A stretch of DNA of 7,450 nt from an uncultured Deferribacteraceae bacterium (GTDB taxonomy: Bacteria; Chrysiogenota; Deferribacteres; Deferribacterales; Mucispirillaceae), in contig CAMQYB010000087.1 of the NCBI GenBank assembly GCA_947039055.1, forward strand, positions 1 to 7,450, read 5' to 3'. Under the pieces are notes generated by a model that did no database searches, was not told where the DNA came from, and saw nothing but the letters and a program-made list of their open reading frames with translations. The position numbers and the translations under genes are program-made. Shown here piece after piece: positions 6,316 through 7,450 of the stretch. Positions within the stretch are counted from its first letter, which is position 1. Every line of letters begins with the position of its first letter.

Positions 6316-7095
6316 CTATCCATTACTGCGTATTGTTGTTCTAAAAATACTCTCTAAAATATCAGTTAAACTGTTCGCATCTAAATCTGTAAATATCTTG
6401 CCATTATGTGCTACTGAAATTGCTCCACGCTCTTCACTTACAACTATCGCAACAGCATCCGTTTCCTCTGTTATACCTATAGCCGCTCTATGTCTTGTGC
6501 CATAATCTGATGGTAAATCTTCTTTCTCTGTTAACGGTAAGATCGTCGCTGCATACGCTAATCTACTTCCTGAAATAATCACAGCACCATCATGTAATGG
6601 TGAATATGGAATAAATAAAGATATAATAATATCCTTACTTATCTCCGAATCTATATACTGACCTGCTGAAAAATATGGATTTAATTTTGTGTTACGTTCA
6701 ATAACTATCAATGCACCTAGCTGTCTGTTTGCTAAGATGTTTGTTGATCTAACTAAAATATCTAATATACTTGAGTTTAACGGAACTTTCTTCTCAAAAA
6801 AATTGGACTCTCCAATAAATGCCAATGCTCGCCTTATCTCTGGTTGAAAAATGACGACTAACACAATCAATAAATAACCCGATAGATTGTTTAGCACCCA
6901 CGATGTAACTTGTAAACCTAGCCACTCCGAAAATCCTAATAATATGATTATTAGCATGATCGTGATTAACATATAAGCCGCTCTTGTACCTTTCAATAAT
7001 ATCAAAATTTTATAAACTAAAAAGCTTATAATAATTATATCTATTATATCCTTCACCTTGATTGATGATAAAAATGATAAAAGAGTTGGACCCAT
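6316..7095 (-). CDS. cdaA: Diadenylate cyclase CdaA (c-di-AMP synthase)
   Basis: CdaA condenses two ATP into cyclic di-AMP, a messenger controlling potassium and osmolyte transport and wall homeostasis. The 259-residue protein has three N-terminal membrane helices (about 17-34, 41-58 and 72-85), a linker with the family phrase VVIFQPEIRRAL (80-91), and a cytoplasmic DAC domain (about 100-250). Catalytic motifs are intact: SPLHDGAVII (165-174) with DGA at 169-171, and GTRHRAAIGITE (199-210) with RHR at 201-203; GALIVIER (127-134) is also typical. The ATG has a clear AAGGA Shine-Dalgarno 7 nt upstream. It heads the visible operon with ybbR and glmM, the classic c-di-AMP/cell-wall module. About 310 bp of non-coding DNA precedes it, the likely site of the operon promoter. 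A c-di-AMP synthase in an LPS-bearing cell is known from several phyla but absent from most gammaproteobacteria. Confidence 0.97.
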   Translation of the reverse strand: MGPTLLSFLSSIKVKDIIDIIIISFLVYKILILLKGTRAAYMLITIMLIIILLGFSEWLGLQVTSWVLNNLSGYLLIVLVVIFQPEIRRALAFIGESNFFEKKVPLNSSILDILVRSTNILANRQLGALIVIERNTKLNPYFSAGQYIDSEISKDIIISLFIPYSPLHDGAVIISGSRLAYAATILPLTEKEDLPSDYGTRHRAAIGITEETDAVAIVVSEERGAISVAHNGKIFTDLDANSLTDILESIFRTTIRSNG

Positions 7096-7102
7096 TCACT
7101 AA

Positions 7103-7107
7103 TCCTT
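7103..7107 (-). promoter_or_regulatory. Strong ribosome binding site of cdaA
   Basis: On the minus strand AAGGA sits 7 nt before the cdaA ATG. It is the cleanest Shine-Dalgarno in the window and fixes the cdaA start at 7095. Confidence 0.75.
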
Positions 7108-7237
7108 ATATTGTATTTTATTTATTGCTGTGCAACTATATGAATTGAAATATTATTATCCGAACGTAATATTAAAATAATTAAATTTCAAAATCTAAAA
7201 CTAACTTAAATGAACTGACAAATATTTCTATAACAAA

Positions 7238-7338
7238 CAAGTATGCAGAACGTTTATGATAACTGCACGCTACACGTTCGATTAATTTTATGCCACTTGT
7301 CGAACCCAACTGCACTGCCTTGTGAGATTGCATACTTG
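7238..7338. repeat. 10-bp inverted repeat enclosing smaller repeats
   Basis: CAAGTATGCA (7238-7247) and TGCATACTTG (7329-7338) are perfect reverse complements with 81 bp between them. Inside lie two competing 6-bp inverted pairs, GAACGT/ACGTTC (7248-7253, 7274-7279) and GTTCGA/TCGAAC (7276-7281, 7300-7305), and a direct repeat AACTGCAC (7261-7268, 7308-7315). The interval could fold into a branched RNA or cruciform in the cdaA leader. No flanking target duplication is visible, so a small transposable element is not supported. Confidence 0.6.
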
Positions 7339-7359
7339 CAACTTGAACAAACTAACTGC

Positions 7360-7395
7360 CCAATCGTGCGAACCTGTCCAATCGTGCGAACCTGT
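7360..7395. repeat. Two perfect tandem copies of an 18-bp unit
   Basis: CCAATCGTGCGAACCTGT occurs twice back to back (7360-7377 and 7378-7395) and the next bases, CCAACTG, begin like a degenerate third copy. Its AATCGT...AACCTGT core resembles the 'a+b' junction AATCGTTAAACCTGT of the array between glmM and pdxJ, so the two may share an origin; this is an inference from word similarity. The unit lies just after the probable stop of the upstream gene. Confidence 0.85.
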
Positions 7396-7407
7396 CCAAC
7401 TGTTCTG

Positions 7408-7449
7408 CTAAATATCTATGACTGCTTTTGTGAACATTATCGCATCTCT
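7408..7449 (-). CDS. Possible C-terminal end of an upstream gene (partial)
   Basis: At the window edge one minus-strand frame is open and reads R-D-A-I-M-F-T-K-A-V-I-D-I followed by TAG at 7410..7408. The composition suits an amphipathic C-terminal helix. In many genomes with this gene order folP (dihydropteroate synthase) precedes cdaA, and its last helix has a similar look, but 13 residues cannot establish this. It may equally be chance open frame. Confidence 0.3.
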   Translation of the reverse strand, partial: RDAIMFTKAVIDI

Positions 7450-7450
7450 A

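Larger units (their letters stand above)
7096..7407 (-). other. Non-coding leader region upstream of cdaA
   Basis: This 312-bp stretch shows no credible gene on either strand. The part next to cdaA (about 7096-7235) is very AT-rich; the distal part (7236-7407) is distinctly richer in G and C and packed with short repeats. A possible sigma-70-like promoter reading toward cdaA has TTGTCA (7221..7216) as -35 and TAGATT (7197..7192) as -10 with an 18-bp spacer; the -10 is poor, so this is tentative. It would leave a leader of roughly 90 nt. I recognise no known riboswitch and no clear intrinsic terminator. Confidence 0.45.

Noticed and set aside
7238..7338. Miniature transposable element with 10-bp terminal inverted repeats
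   Set aside because: There is no target-site duplication at the ends and no related second copy in the window.
7353..7447. A minus-strand frame reading through the 18-bp repeats as repeated L-D-R-F-A-R
   Set aside because: It is short, has no credible start or ribosome binding site and ends quickly; the repeat being a multiple of three is most simply coincidence.

Overview
This is an AT-rich bacterial segment in which every recognisable gene lies on the minus strand, so it reads from position 7450 down to 1. The order of transcription is: a possible C-terminal scrap of an upstream gene, cdaA, ybbR (cdaR), glmM, a 419-bp non-coding gap made of short tandem repeats, pdxJ, acpS, kdsB and pyrG. 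Spacing within the gene blocks is tight: 5 bp between cdaA and ybbR, 8 bp of overlap for ybbR/glmM, 4 bp from pdxJ stop to the proposed acpS start, and 6 bp between kdsB and pyrG. This suggests one or two operons.

The organism has an LPS-type outer membrane, because kdsB activates Kdo, and it also makes c-di-AMP through CdaA. The order cdaA-ybbR-glmM-pdxJ-acpS followed by kdsB-pyrG recalls Desulfobacterota/'deltaproteobacterial' and Deferribacterota-like genomes. The low GC fits an AT-rich or host-associated member, but the phylum is an inference; no rRNA or other marker is present.

The genes join signalling and envelope supply. CdaA makes c-di-AMP, YbbR is its membrane regulator, and GlmM makes glucosamine-1-phosphate for peptidoglycan and LPS. 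PdxJ makes pyridoxine phosphate, AcpS activates acyl carrier protein, KdsB makes CMP-Kdo, and PyrG makes the CTP that KdsB uses.

Three things stand out. (1) The CTP synthase has Gly where the glutaminase nucleophile Cys should be, while the rest of the enzyme, including the glutaminase His and Glu, looks intact. (2) acpS is well conserved over its whole length, but its frame has no ATG, GTG or TTG anywhere, so it needs an AUA-type start, a frameshift, or is damaged at the 5' end. (3) The glmM-pdxJ gap is almost entirely a 13-bp-period repeat array, organised into 26-, 39- and 65-bp higher-order units. A possibly related 18-bp duplication and a 10-bp inverted repeat lie upstream of cdaA. No mobile element, tRNA, rRNA or CRISPR array was seen.
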